This document shows positions 43,583-53,041 of a stretch of DNA of 64,000 bases, piece after piece. The notes under the pieces were generated by a model. The model was not told the DNA's origin, did no database searches, and saw only the letters and a list, made by a program, of their open reading frames with translations. A program made the translations under genes and the position numbers. The DNA is from Lachnospiraceae bacterium MD308 (GTDB lineage: Bacteria; Bacillota; Clostridia; Lachnospirales; Lachnospiraceae), in NCBI GenBank assembly GCA_000403475.2, contig KE159795.1:1919534-1983533 (forward strand), read 5' to 3'. Within the stretch, counting starts at the first letter, position 1. Each line of letters starts with the position of its first letter.

Positions 43583-46186
43583 ATGAAAAAGAAGAGAAAA
43601 GGAAATCAAAGGAGCACTCTATTTCTTTCTATCATATTAGTTTTTTGTTTATTAGGAACTATTGTTTTCTCTGTAGCAAAAAAGATATCTGCGGAAATGG
43701 CCACATCTGCAATTCACAACTTAAATGCCAGTCTTGACTTGATTCAGAACACCATTGAGACAATCTTGGTCAAGGAGACAGAATTCCAGATGTTGATTGC
43801 CCAGGAAATTGCCTCTTCCGAAGACCCGTATGAATTCATCCGCTCCTATGAGAGCAACCGTACGATGGTTAAGCTCTCTTTAATTCTGACAGGAAAAACC
43901 GAGGGAATTTCCAACTCGGGAGAGACATTTACAGAGCAAAACCTGGACTTCTCCTTTGGAAAAACAGTAAATAACCACCCCCTTTCCCAATCATATCTCA
44001 ACAGTATGGGAACATGGGCATATACTATAAAATGCCCTGTCGCAAAAGACGGTAAAGAGATCGCCACACTTTATGTGGAATATACATTTGACTCTTTTGA
44101 GGATGCACTGCCGGACGGCTTTTACAACAATCGCGCCCAGCTCTACATCATGGACACAAAAAGCCAGCGGCTTGTACTGAAACCTACGGGCATGGGTGAA
44201 CGAGATGCGGGGCATCTGAACCTTGCCGATTTTTACCGCGCAAACAATATCCTTGAGGAGAGTATTCAACAAAACGTTTCTACGAGCATTGAAAACGGGG
44301 ATAATATTATGTTCTATCACGACATACGGAACAAGAATTCCCTGATTTATATGTGGGCGGCAAATGACGGGGCCATGTACCTGATCGGATATGTGCCTAT
44401 CGAAGCCATCCAACAAGAGGGACGTTTTGTAAACCAGAATATTATTACCGTTGTAATTATTATGCTGACAGCATTCCTTCTTTGCTGTATTTTGTATTAT
44501 CTCAACAGAAAAGAAGACGATAAGCTTCGCAAAGAGCGGGAAGCAGAACGGGAGGTTCATAACAAGCAGCTCGCCGAGGCATTGCAGGCAGCTCAGATTG
44601 CCAGCAAATCCAAGACGACTTTCCTTTCAAATATGTCCCATGACATCCGCACTCCTATGAACGCAATTCTCGGATTTACTACCCTGCTCGCAAAGGATGC
44701 AGATAATCCTGTCAAAGTAAGACATTATACCAAAAAAATCACTGCGTCTGGTCAGCACCTTTTAAGTCTGATTAATGACGTGCTCGATGTATCAAAGATT
44801 GAAAGCGGGAAAGTCGTGCTGACAATCGGGGAATTCACGCTCAACAGCCTGGTATCCTCTGTGGACGCCATCATCCGCCCCATGGCAAAGGAAAAGGCTC
44901 AAAACTTCTATGTATCCGTGACTGATATCCAGCACGAATACTTAATAGGCGATGAGACCAGAATCAACCAGATTCTGATCAACCTGCTTTCCAACGCGGT
45001 AAAATATACACCGGAATGCGGCAATATCTGGTTTCGGATTATCGGTCTTGAGCAGCGTTCCAACCAATATGAACATATCCGGATTGAAGTCGAAGACGAC
45101 GGATACGGCATGACGCCTGAATACTTAAAAACGATATTTGACGCATTTACCCGGGCAGAAAACAGCACTACCAACAAAGTCCAGGGTACGGGTCTTGGTA
45201 TGGCAATTACAAAAAATATCGTGGAACTAATGGGCGGAACGATAAATGTTTCAAGCCAAGTCGATAAAGGCAGCCTTTTTATAGTGGATTTGGAATTGCG
45301 CATCCCCAGCGAACAGTCTGATGAACAGTTCTGGGCAACCAGCGGCTATTCCCGGATTCTTGCAGTGGATGACGATATAGAAATCGGCAGGAGCATCCAG
45401 ACACTTATGAAGGATACAGGCATTCAAGTGGACATTGCTCTATCCGGAGAGGAAGGCCTCAAGATGGTGCAGCATTCCTCCACAGACGCTATTAATTACG
45501 ATGTGATTCTTTTAGATTGGAAGCTGCCGGGATTAGACGGTGTTGAGACGGCAAGAAAACTCCGTAAAATCATTCCCGAAACTGTTCCCATCATGTTTCT
45601 GACCGCTTATGACGGAGACGAAGTACAAGAAGAAGCATACTCTATGGATAATGTTGGATTTCTTGCAAAGCCATTCTTTGTATCTGCATTTAAGGAAGCA
45701 CTTCTCAAAACGAGAACTGCGCACCTGAGCGAAAGCTCCCTGCCTGCAGTAGATGAAAGCCACTGCCTTTCCGGTCTTCGTTTCCTCGTTGCAGAGGACA
45801 ATGACATTAACGCCGAGATTCTCTCAGAACTAATGAATATGGAAGGTGCCGTTTGCGAAATCAAAGAAAATGGGCTTCTTGCATTGGAACGCTTTGCAGA
45901 TTCTACTCCAGGCGAGTTCGACGCCATCCTGATGGATGTTCAAATGCCGATTATGAATGGTTATGATGCATCAAGAAATATTCGGGCACTAGAACGGGCA
46001 GATGCAAAGACTATTCCGATTATTGCCATGACAGCAAACGCTTTTACAGAGGATGTAAAAGACGCTTTAGAAGCTGGAATGGATGTTCATATAGCAAAGC
46101 CAATTGATATGGAATTGCTGAAAAAAACAGTTAGTCAATATGTCATCATCAATAAACAGAGATTATTAGAAAGGAACAAGGTATGA
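43583..46186 (+). CDS. Hybrid sensor histidine kinase with two receiver domains
   Basis: An 867-residue membrane kinase. Membrane helices at about 10-35 and 285-310 enclose an outside sensor of about 250 residues (dCache-like, unassigned). The kinase part has FLSNMSHDIRTPMNAILGF (His about 356), INLLSNAVKYTP, and GTGLGMAITKNIVELMGG. Receiver 1 (about 590-705) has ILAVDDD and VILLDWKLPG; receiver 2 (about 725-845) has FLVAEDNDINAEIL and AILMDVQMPIMNG. It lacks an output domain. The ATG at 43583 is chosen because GGATGGAG precedes it. The gene overlaps the next, a solute-binding lipoprotein, by four bases. Confidence 0.9.
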   Translation: MKKKRKGNQRSTLFLSIILVFCLLGTIVFSVAKKISAEMATSAIHNLNASLDLIQNTIETILVKETEFQMLIAQEIASSEDPYEFIRSYESNRTMVKLSLILTGKTEGISNSGETFTEQNLDFSFGKTVNNHPLSQSYLNSMGTWAYTIKCPVAKDGKEIATLYVEYTFDSFEDALPDGFYNNRAQLYIMDTKSQRLVLKPTGMGERDAGHLNLADFYRANNILEESIQQNVSTSIENGDNIMFYHDIRNKNSLIYMWAANDGAMYLIGYVPIEAIQQEGRFVNQNIITVVIIMLTAFLLCCILYYLNRKEDDKLRKEREAEREVHNKQLAEALQAAQIASKSKTTFLSNMSHDIRTPMNAILGFTTLLAKDADNPVKVRHYTKKITASGQHLLSLINDVLDVSKIESGKVVLTIGEFTLNSLVSSVDAIIRPMAKEKAQNFYVSVTDIQHEYLIGDETRINQILINLLSNAVKYTPECGNIWFRIIGLEQRSNQYEHIRIEVEDDGYGMTPEYLKTIFDAFTRAENSTTNKVQGTGLGMAITKNIVELMGGTINVSSQVDKGSLFIVDLELRIPSEQSDEQFWATSGYSRILAVDDDIEIGRSIQTLMKDTGIQVDIALSGEEGLKMVQHSSTDAINYDVILLDWKLPGLDGVETARKLRKIIPETVPIMFLTAYDGDEVQEEAYSMDNVGFLAKPFFVSAFKEALLKTRTAHLSESSLPAVDESHCLSGLRFLVAEDNDINAEILSELMNMEGAVCEIKENGLLALERFADSTPGEFDAILMDVQMPIMNGYDASRNIRALERADAKTIPIIAMTANAFTEDVKDALEAGMDVHIAKPIDMELLKKTVSQYVIINKQRLLERNKV

Positions 46187-47526
46187 AAAGCATTGCAGCA
46201 AAACATTTCCAAAGAACATCAGCAGCTTTGCTGATTACTATCATGACAATTAGTATGGCAGCCTGCAGTACAAAACCAGATGCCACTGAAAATCTCATAT
46301 CAAATGACAAAAAAGAGAAAAAAATAGTCAACCTTTTCGGTCCTATGGAGAAGTCCAAACCTAATGCCACCAATGCCGCGCGAAACGCTTTTGACCGGAC
46401 AATTCAAATGGCAGAAAAAGAGCTTGGGCTAACCATAGAATACAGAACATATACCGCGGAAAATTATCAGGAAAAGACATACGACGACGTAACGCTCGAC
46501 CGTGTCCGCAGCAACATGGACGATTTTTATCTCATGAATCCGGACACCATACAGATTCCCGGTTCAGAAGGCCGGCTGGTAGACTTGTCCGGACTTGAAT
46601 GTGCAAAAAATCTCAGAGACGTTGTAAAAGCCGCTAATACCATTGACGGAAAGCTGGTTGCCATTCCACAGGAAGTTGTAGCCTACGGACTGTTTGTCAA
46701 CAAGGATCTGTTTGATCAATATAAGCTCAAGCTGCCCAACACGCCGGAAGAGCTCATGGAATGCTGCAGGGTATTTAAAGAAAATGGTATTGAGACGCCC
46801 ATCGGCGCAAACCGCTGGTGGTTAGAGAACTTCGTTTTCGCCCAGGCCTTTGCAGATCTATATAGCGGCGAAAACACGGAGGCCGAAATCGCCGCCCTCA
46901 ATAAAGGTGAGACAAAATACAGTGATTATATGCGCCCTGGCTTTGAATATTTAAAAGAACTGATTGACAAAGGCTACATTGACGCAAAGGCTGCTTATAC
47001 TTACGAAGCAATCGAAGGGGAAGGCCCCGACTTTTTAGCTCAGAAAACACCTATTGTAATGGCTTACTGGGGTGCAGCAAATGCAGAAACTGCCTACGGA
47101 AAACTTGACTTTAACCTGCAGGTTATTGGATTCCCCAGCAAGCTTGGACAGATGCCCGTCGTATGTATAACCGGTTATGGAGTCTGTGCAGGTTCAGAAC
47201 ATGTGAATGATACATTAAGTGTTCTTGATATTATCCTTTCTGACGAGGCGCTCCAGCTATACTCTAAGACCAACAACGTCATCTCTCCTTCAAAGAATGT
47301 GGAAGTTGACTGCATTCCTGCCCTTGAGCCGCTGAACGACCGTATCAAGGAAAATGTCTATGTATTGGGTTCTAACGCAAGCATGAACATGGAACAGTGG
47401 GGAAATACCTGTCTCATCGTACGTGAGCTTATGAATGGCGCCACCGTGGAAGAATGCATGGATATGTTTGACAAACTGCAAGAGGAAGCAATAGAAAAAG
47501 CAGCAAATACTTCTAAAAATCAATAA
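46183..47526 (+). CDS. Extracellular solute-binding lipoprotein paired with the kinase
   Basis: A 447-residue family-1 solute-binding protein. The signal peptide ends in the lipobox MAAC (Cys about 27), so it is anchored outside the membrane. KLVAIPQEVVAYGLFVNKDLF and the C-terminal domain with VVCITGYGVCAGS are typical of sugar-binding components of ABC importers. No permease or ATPase genes are adjacent. Its ATGA overlap with the hybrid kinase suggests that it presents a ligand to the kinase instead of, or besides, feeding a transporter. Ligand unknown. Confidence 0.85.
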   Translation: MKSIAAKHFQRTSAALLITIMTISMAACSTKPDATENLISNDKKEKKIVNLFGPMEKSKPNATNAARNAFDRTIQMAEKELGLTIEYRTYTAENYQEKTYDDVTLDRVRSNMDDFYLMNPDTIQIPGSEGRLVDLSGLECAKNLRDVVKAANTIDGKLVAIPQEVVAYGLFVNKDLFDQYKLKLPNTPEELMECCRVFKENGIETPIGANRWWLENFVFAQAFADLYSGENTEAEIAALNKGETKYSDYMRPGFEYLKELIDKGYIDAKAAYTYEAIEGEGPDFLAQKTPIVMAYWGAANAETAYGKLDFNLQVIGFPSKLGQMPVVCITGYGVCAGSEHVNDTLSVLDIILSDEALQLYSKTNNVISPSKNVEVDCIPALEPLNDRIKENVYVLGSNASMNMEQWGNTCLIVRELMNGATVEECMDMFDKLQEEAIEKAANTSKNQ

Positions 47527-47554
47527 AAGCATACACAAACTGACACGTATGTTA

Positions 47555-47598
47555 AAAATGCAAGCATTAAAATGAAAATTAATGCTTGCATTTTCTTT
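47555..47598 (+). terminator. Terminator of the kinase/lipoprotein operon
   Basis: AAAATGCAAGCATTAA and TTAATGCTTGCATTTT form a perfect 16-bp stem with an 8-base loop, followed by CTTTCTTT, about 30 bases after the lipoprotein stop. Confidence 0.85.
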
Positions 47599-47682
47599 CT
47601 TTCGGGTATAATATATGTGTATATATAATATAGTTTTAAAAACTACATGTCGTTATATAATATATTCAAGGAGGTGTATCGT

Positions 47683-48345
47683 ATGTCAGATACTATCAAC
47701 CGTTATGTAAAAGACCCTGGAAGTGCCATCACTCATTTTATAGGTATGCTTATGGCTATATTCGCTGCAGTTCCGCTTATTATCAAGGCCGCTCACGAAC
47801 CGGGACGCATTTATCTCGTATCCATCATCATATATGCAGCGAGCCTGATTTTATTATATGCCGCAAGCACCACCTATCATACTTTCAACCGCTCGAAAAG
47901 AGTAAACACGATTCTTAAAAAAATCGATCATATGATGATCAGCGTACTTATCGCCGGAAGTTATACTCCAATCTGTCTTCTTGTATTAGGCGATAAAAAG
48001 GGACTTATCCTTCTGACAATTGTATGGAGTTTTGCCATTATCGGAATTCTCATCAAGGCTTTTTGGGTCTACTGCCCAAGATGGGTATCGTCCGTACTCT
48101 ACATCGGCATGGGCTGGACTTGCGTCCTGGCATTTACTCAGATTTTAAATTCCATGTCAACAGCCGCTTTCCTGTGGCTCCTTGCAGGCGGCGTCATCTA
48201 TACGGCAGGCGGCGTTATATATGCGCTCAAGCTTCCGATTTTTAACTTAAAGCATAAGAACTTCGGCAGTCATGAGATTTTTCACCTGTTTGTCATGGGC
48301 GGCAGTGCATGTCATTTTGTAGTTATGTATGTATTTGTACTTTAA
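47683..48345 (+). CDS. Hemolysin III/PAQR-family membrane protein
   Basis: A 220-residue protein with seven predicted membrane helices and the family motifs: DPGSAITHFIGM, AASTTYHTF with the Ser/His of the putative zinc site, and HEIFHLFVMGGSACHF with the two C-terminal His. The PAQR fold suggests a membrane hydrolase or ceramidase-like activity; the hemolysin name is historical. GGAGG lies eight bases before the ATG at 47683. Its end overlaps the opposite-strand GIY-YIG gene by 23 bases. Confidence 0.9.
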   Translation: MSDTINRYVKDPGSAITHFIGMLMAIFAAVPLIIKAAHEPGRIYLVSIIIYAASLILLYAASTTYHTFNRSKRVNTILKKIDHMMISVLIAGSYTPICLLVLGDKKGLILLTIVWSFAIIGILIKAFWVYCPRWVSSVLYIGMGWTCVLAFTQILNSMSTAAFLWLLAGGVIYTAGGVIYALKLPIFNLKHKNFGSHEIFHLFVMGGSACHFVVMYVFVL

Positions 48346-48610
48346 TCCTTCGGGCATCGGGAATAATGTTTCCCTTTTTGATTATCTTTAATTTCTCCTG
48401 ACGCGTCATTCGTTTTATAGCATATTCTCTTTTCATGGCATCACTTTTTGTCTCATGCTCTTCTGCATAGACTAACTTGACCGGACGACGGCTTTTCGTG
48501 TATTTTGCACCGTTTCCTGCGTTATGCGCTACGATTCGCTTCTCAAGATCCGTCGTCCAGCCTGTGTAAAGACTTTTATCCCTGCATTCCACAATATAGG
48601 TATAATTCAT
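48323..48610 (-). CDS. GIY-YIG nuclease superfamily protein (UPF0213/YhbQ-like)
   Basis: A 95-residue single-domain GIY-YIG protein. The motif appears as YTYIVEC and LYTGWTTDLEKRIVAHN, followed by GAKYTKSRRPVKLVY and the catalytic Glu in EEHETKSDAMKREYAIK. These small proteins are related to the UvrC nuclease domain; for YhbQ-type members a role in DNA repair is proposed. It stands alone, convergent and overlapping with the hlyIII-type gene. Bases 48611-48697 upstream hold no other gene. Confidence 0.88.
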   Translation of the reverse strand: MNYTYIVECRDKSLYTGWTTDLEKRIVAHNAGNGAKYTKSRRPVKLVYAEEHETKSDAMKREYAIKRMTRQEKLKIIKKGNIIPDARRIKVQIHT

Positions 48611-48697
48611 CCTCTCACCCGCTATCTTTCCTCTCTCTTATCGGTGTCGCTTTTCAAACCGGCTTTAAAGCCTGCTACTATTATAAAATAATCAGAC

Positions 48698-48736
48698 AAA
48701 AAATAACAGCCCGGCTTACAACCAGACTGTTATTTT
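48698..48736 (-). terminator. Terminator of the spoIID-spoIIQ operon
   Basis: On the minus strand AATAACAG (48734-48727) pairs with CTGTTATT (48709-48702), strengthened by TCTGG/CCGGG, and is followed by TTTT. It lies 13 bases after the spoIIQ-like stop. Confidence 0.8.
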
Positions 48737-48746
48737 ATTCTGCCTT

Positions 48747-49535
48747 TTACTCTACCAAGAAATCCATCGGATTAACCGGCTGTCCATCTTTTCTCATCTC
48801 AAAATATACATTGCAGCCTTCCACGCTGTAATAGATTGTCGGATCTCCCACATATCCAAGTACAGTTTTACTATCCACGTAATCTCCGGTCTTAACTTTA
48901 ACGTCATTCAGCTGTCCGTAAAACAGCTCGTATCCTCCGCCGATATCAACATTAATCGTTGTTCCCGTCTCCGCTGTCTTATCAATCGACTTTACAATCC
49001 CCGGAGCAGAAGATATAATCTGGTCGCCTTTCTCCCCGGAAATCACCAGTGCAGGATTGTACTTGAACTGATCCAGTGTCGAAAAATACACGGTCTTGTC
49101 CATGCTGTAATTCATAAGGAGCGTTCCCTCTACCGGCCAAAGAAGCTTACTGTCACTGGCGAAGTTCACCGCATTGCTCTGTCCGGCTGTCTGCTCAGAA
49201 CTATCCTCAGTCTTACTCTCTGTGCTGCTTTCCTCCTCCTCTTCTGCCTCCTTCGTCTCGGCAGCTTCCGCAATGTTATCTAATGTTTCTTCCTTCTCAT
49301 TGATAATCAGATCCGTGTTTGTCGGCTTTGAATCCTCTGCCTTATCCTTTGGCTCCTGTTTTTTTGCCTGCGACAGCTCCATCTGCTCGATTTCCCGCTG
49401 TGATTCTCTGTAGTCTTTAAATGTATATGTTCCCACAATTGCAATTGCTGCTACAAAACACAGCACCGCCGCTACGGCCGCTCCTCTGTTTTTTCGTTTT
49501 GGCTTAAATCTTGGAGTTTGTTGCCTTTCATTCAT
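48747..49535 (-). CDS. spoIIQ: SpoIIQ-like M23-fold engulfment protein
   Basis: A 262-residue protein with one N-terminal membrane helix (AAVAAVLCFVAAIAIVGTY), a long Glu/Ser/Lys-rich linker (about 45-120) and a LytM/M23 domain. The catalytic positions are replaced: the first zinc-ligand region reads LMNYSMDK, and the usual HLHFE reads CNVYFE. It should therefore bind partners and not cut peptidoglycan, as in B. subtilis SpoIIQ. Encoded behind spoIID, it fits the forespore half of the SpoIIQ-SpoIIIAH channel. AGAGGTGG precedes the ATG. Confidence 0.82.
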   Translation of the reverse strand: MNERQQTPRFKPKRKNRGAAVAAVLCFVAAIAIVGTYTFKDYRESQREIEQMELSQAKKQEPKDKAEDSKPTNTDLIINEKEETLDNIAEAAETKEAEEEEESSTESKTEDSSEQTAGQSNAVNFASDSKLLWPVEGTLLMNYSMDKTVYFSTLDQFKYNPALVISGEKGDQIISSAPGIVKSIDKTAETGTTINVDIGGGYELFYGQLNDVKVKTGDYVDSKTVLGYVGDPTIYYSVEGCNVYFEMRKDGQPVNPMDFLVE

Positions 49536-49610
49536 TATTATCACCACCTCTGACTTTATTTTTGCCAGATAGCGGCTGACTTATTCTTATAAATGTAATT
49601 AAATCAAACT

Positions 49611-50534
49611 TTACTTAGAGGGGTCTGCCAATACAATATCCGTAACCTCCTTCATATCCGTATCTTCAAAGAATTCCTCCAGTATTTCCTCGTATTCCCT
49701 CCCGTTTTTAGCCATCTGATTTGCCGTATTCTGGCTCATCCCCAGACCATGTCCCACTCCTCTCGTTGTAATCCGAAGCTTCCCGTTATATTTCTGCAGA
49801 GTGAAGCAGCTTGACGCAAGATGATAATTAGTTCGAAATTCCTCTCCGCTGACTTCCTCTTTTCCCACCTGAACGCTGAGTACATATCCGGCGGTATCAC
49901 ACTCCTTTACCTCTGCGTCCATATCTTCCATCGTTACTGTCTGAATCTGTTCCTCAGCCTCAATATCCATCGGACATTCCATAATTTTAAGATAGGGATA
50001 TTCTTCTCCCAGTACTTCCTTGCCATCTCTCGTGCTCCCATTACTCAAGCGGAAAAATGGAGTTTTTGCAAGCTTTCCCTCATACATAAGTACTTGCCCT
50101 TCGGTATCACGCCACGCATTTCTAAGCTTATTATAATATCGGGAATATTTCGTCACCCCCCATGCTTTTTCCATCTGCTTTTGTGTCCAGAAAGGCTCAT
50201 TAAGCACCGTATCGCTTCCTTCCTGTTCGATTCTGCGGTAAACATCTGTCCTCACCAGAACCGCCTGTGCCTTTAGCATCTCTTTTTCGTATTCCGGCAG
50301 CACTTCCTTTGCAATGATTCCTATACAATAGTCCTCAATGGGAAGCTCGATTACATTACCTTCTCCGCCGGAATCTTCCGCCATCTGATTCTCATCCAGC
50401 TTAACCTTCACATATGTCCCATCAACATGAGACGACGTGGTGATGCTTGGACCATTTATAAACACAGTTATTACATACGGCAATAACACTATAATAATCA
50501 AGTAATACCCGAATTGTTTGAATTTGTGTCGCAT
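49611..50534 (-). CDS. spoIID: Stage II sporulation protein D, engulfment lytic transglycosylase
   Basis: A 307-residue membrane-anchored enzyme that degrades peptidoglycan at the engulfing membrane. An N-terminal helix (YYLIIIVLLPYVITVFI) is followed by the SpoIID domain: LPIEDYCIGIIAKEVLPEYEK split around the catalytic Glu, LKAQAVLVRTDVYRR, LSNGSTRD and the C-terminal GVGHGLGMSQNTANQMA. The ATG at 50534 is chosen because GGAGGG precedes it; that sequence is also the 3' arm of the glgP terminator. An earlier ATG lies inside the hairpin. Confidence 0.92.
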   Translation of the reverse strand: MRHKFKQFGYYLIIIVLLPYVITVFINGPSITTSSHVDGTYVKVKLDENQMAEDSGGEGNVIELPIEDYCIGIIAKEVLPEYEKEMLKAQAVLVRTDVYRRIEQEGSDTVLNEPFWTQKQMEKAWGVTKYSRYYNKLRNAWRDTEGQVLMYEGKLAKTPFFRLSNGSTRDGKEVLGEEYPYLKIMECPMDIEAEEQIQTVTMEDMDAEVKECDTAGYVLSVQVGKEEVSGEEFRTNYHLASSCFTLQKYNGKLRITTRGVGHGLGMSQNTANQMAKNGREYEEILEEFFEDTDMKEVTDIVLADPSK

Positions 50535-50570
50535 AAAAAACCCTCCCATACATTACTGTATGAGAGGGTT
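50535..50570 (-). terminator. glgP terminator overlapping the spoIID ribosome binding site
   Basis: On the minus strand AACCCTCTCATACA pairs with TGTATGGGAGGGTT with one mismatch, followed by TTTT. It starts eight bases after the glgP stop and ends at the spoIID ATG. The 3' arm contains GGGAGGG, the only ribosome binding site for spoIID. Confidence 0.8.
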
Positions 50571-50577
50571 GGCACTT

Positions 50578-53037
50578 TTATACCTCGACTTTGATTTTAT
50601 CTAATTTCCAGATATCATTCACATACTCTTCAATTGTACGGTCAGAAGAGAACTTGCCGCAGCAGGCAGTATTAAGTAGAGCCATCTTCGCCCATCTGTC
50701 CTTATCCTTATAAGCTTCCTCTACCTTCTCCTGCGCCTCTGCATAAGCGCGGAAATCCTTCAAGATAAAGTACATATCCGCCTTATCGTTTCCTTTCCTT
50801 ACAAGCAGGCTGTTGTACAGGTCACGGTATCTCTCGGAATCGCCATCCGCATAAGTTCCATCTACAAGCTGGTTCACTACGCGGCGAATCTCCTCATCAT
50901 TGTTGTAGATGTCGTACGGATTATAGCCGCCGTTCTTCTCGTAACTCATAACCTCGTCAGAACTCATACCGAAGATAAATGCATTCTCCTCTCCGACCTC
51001 TTCTACAATCTCCACGTTAGCGCCGTCCATCGTTCCGATTGTCGGAGCACCGTTCAGCATGAACTTCATATTACCTGTACCGGAAGCTTCTTTGGATGCA
51101 GTAGAAATCTGCTCGCTCACATCTGCTGCCGCAAATATCCACTCTGCAATGGATACGCGGTAATCCTCGATAAATACGACTTTAAGCTTTCCATTGATAC
51201 TGCGGTCATTATTCACCACATCTGCCACAGAGTTAATGAGCTTGATAATCTCCTTCGCACGAATATACCCGGCAGAAGCTTTCGCCCCGAAGATAAATGT
51301 CCTTGGATAGAAGCTCATCTCCGGATGTGTCTTAATCTTATTATACAGATACATCACATGCAGGATGTTAAGAAGCTGTCTCTTGTACTCATGAAGCCGC
51401 TTTACCTGTACGTCAAAGATAGACTCCGGGTCGACCTCTATTCCGTTATGCTCCATAATATACGCTGCAAGGCGCTCTTTATTCTTGTGCTTGATTGCCA
51501 TGAATTCCTTGAGGGAAGTGGAGTCTTCTGTGTATTTCTTAAGACCGTCCATAAGCGTAAGGTCTGTTACCCAGTCCCTGGTACAAAGTTTCTTAGATAC
51601 CCATTCAGCCAGCAGCGGATTGCCATGCATAAGGAAACGTCTCTGGGTAATACCATTCGTCTTGTTGTTGAACTTCTCCGGCATCATCTCGTAAAAGTCC
51701 TTAAGCTCGCGCTTTTTAAGAATCTCTGTGTGAAGCCTTGCAACACCATTTACCGAATATCCTGCTACAATCGCAAGATGCGCCATCTTCACCTGGCCGT
51801 CGCGAAGGATTCCCATCTTCTTAACCTTCTCCTCATCGCCCGGATACATCTCACGTACCTGAATGATAAAGCGGCGGTCAATCTCCTGGATAATCTGGTA
51901 AACTCGCGGAAGCAGTCTTGAGAACAGGTCAATCGGCCATTTCTCAAGAGCCTCTGCCATAATCGTATGATTCGTGTAAGCGCAGGCTTTTGTCGTAACC
52001 TCCCACGCCTCATTCCATCCGAGCTGGTAATCATCAAGAAGGATGCGCATCAACTCTGCCACCGCTACAGTCGGGTGAGTATCGTTCATCTGGAAGGTTG
52101 CCTTCTCATAAAGCTTCCTTACATCGTCATGACTTCTCATATATTTTGCAACTGCAGCCTGAAGACTGGCAGATACGAAGAAATACTGCTGTTTCAGACG
52201 CAGCTCTTTTCCTGCGTAGTGGTTATCATTGGGATACAGTACCTCAACGATATTCTTAGCAAGATTCTGCTGCTCTACCGCCTTGTGGTAATCGCCCCGG
52301 TCAAAGGACTCAAGTTGGAAATCTACGATTGGCTCTGCGTCCCAGATACGAAGTGTATTCACCTGATTGTTGTTGTAGCCCACAATCGGGTAATCATACG
52401 GAACAGCGCGTACAGACTCATAATTTTCCTGCTTGAATATAGTCTTTCCTGTCTCGTCGTACTCTACGCGGATATTGCCGCCGAAGCGAATCTCCTTGGC
52501 ATACTCGGGTCTGCGCAGCTCGAAGGGATTTCCGTTTTTCAGCCAGTTATCCGGCGCTTCTACCTGATAACCGTCCTTAATCTTCTGCTTGAACATACCA
52601 TAACGGTAACGGATACCGCAGCCGTAAGCCGCATATCCAAGAGACGCCAGAGAATCAAGAAAGCATGCAGCCAGACGTCCCAGTCCGCCATTTCCAAGAG
52701 CCGGGTCCGGCTCCTCATCCTCAAGCATATTGAGGTCGATACCAAGCTCATTAAGCGCTTCCTCTACCTCTTTATATGCCGTCATATTAATCAGGTTATT
52801 TCCAAGGGCACGGCCCATCAAAAATTCCATCGACATATAGTATACGATCTTCGGGTCATCCTGGTCATATTGTCTCTGTGTTGCAATCCAATCATCAATG
52901 ATTGCTTCTTTCACTGCGTAGGATACCGCCTGATACTTTTCCTGCGGATTTGCTTCGTCTAATTCCTTGCGGAATAATCTTTTTACATTCTCCTGCACAT
53001 CTCTCTTAAATATTGATTTGCTAAATCTTGCATTCAT
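50578..53037 (-). CDS. glgP: Glycogen phosphorylase
   Basis: An 819-residue GT35 alpha-glucan phosphorylase releasing glucose 1-phosphate from glycogen. The N-terminal half has EDEEPDPALGNGGLGRLAACF and YGCGIRYRYGMF, and the pyridoxal-phosphate Lys lies in EASGTGNMKFMLNGA (about 660). The protein is full length. It starts four bases after ileS stops, so it depends on the ileS transcript or an internal promoter. Together with glgC/glgD it points to a glycogen storage cycle. Confidence 0.96.
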   Translation of the reverse strand: MNARFSKSIFKRDVQENVKRLFRKELDEANPQEKYQAVSYAVKEAIIDDWIATQRQYDQDDPKIVYYMSMEFLMGRALGNNLINMTAYKEVEEALNELGIDLNMLEDEEPDPALGNGGLGRLAACFLDSLASLGYAAYGCGIRYRYGMFKQKIKDGYQVEAPDNWLKNGNPFELRRPEYAKEIRFGGNIRVEYDETGKTIFKQENYESVRAVPYDYPIVGYNNNQVNTLRIWDAEPIVDFQLESFDRGDYHKAVEQQNLAKNIVEVLYPNDNHYAGKELRLKQQYFFVSASLQAAVAKYMRSHDDVRKLYEKATFQMNDTHPTVAVAELMRILLDDYQLGWNEAWEVTTKACAYTNHTIMAEALEKWPIDLFSRLLPRVYQIIQEIDRRFIIQVREMYPGDEEKVKKMGILRDGQVKMAHLAIVAGYSVNGVARLHTEILKKRELKDFYEMMPEKFNNKTNGITQRRFLMHGNPLLAEWVSKKLCTRDWVTDLTLMDGLKKYTEDSTSLKEFMAIKHKNKERLAAYIMEHNGIEVDPESIFDVQVKRLHEYKRQLLNILHVMYLYNKIKTHPEMSFYPRTFIFGAKASAGYIRAKEIIKLINSVADVVNNDRSINGKLKVVFIEDYRVSIAEWIFAAADVSEQISTASKEASGTGNMKFMLNGAPTIGTMDGANVEIVEEVGEENAFIFGMSSDEVMSYEKNGGYNPYDIYNNDEEIRRVVNQLVDGTYADGDSERYRDLYNSLLVRKGNDKADMYFILKDFRAYAEAQEKVEEAYKDKDRWAKMALLNTACCGKFSSDRTIEEYVNDIWKLDKIKVEV

Positions 53038-53041
53038 CTGC

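Noticed and set aside
51967-52962. 331-residue plus-strand frame
   Set aside because: It is antisense to glgP over its whole length and has no family resemblance; it reflects codon bias of the real gene.
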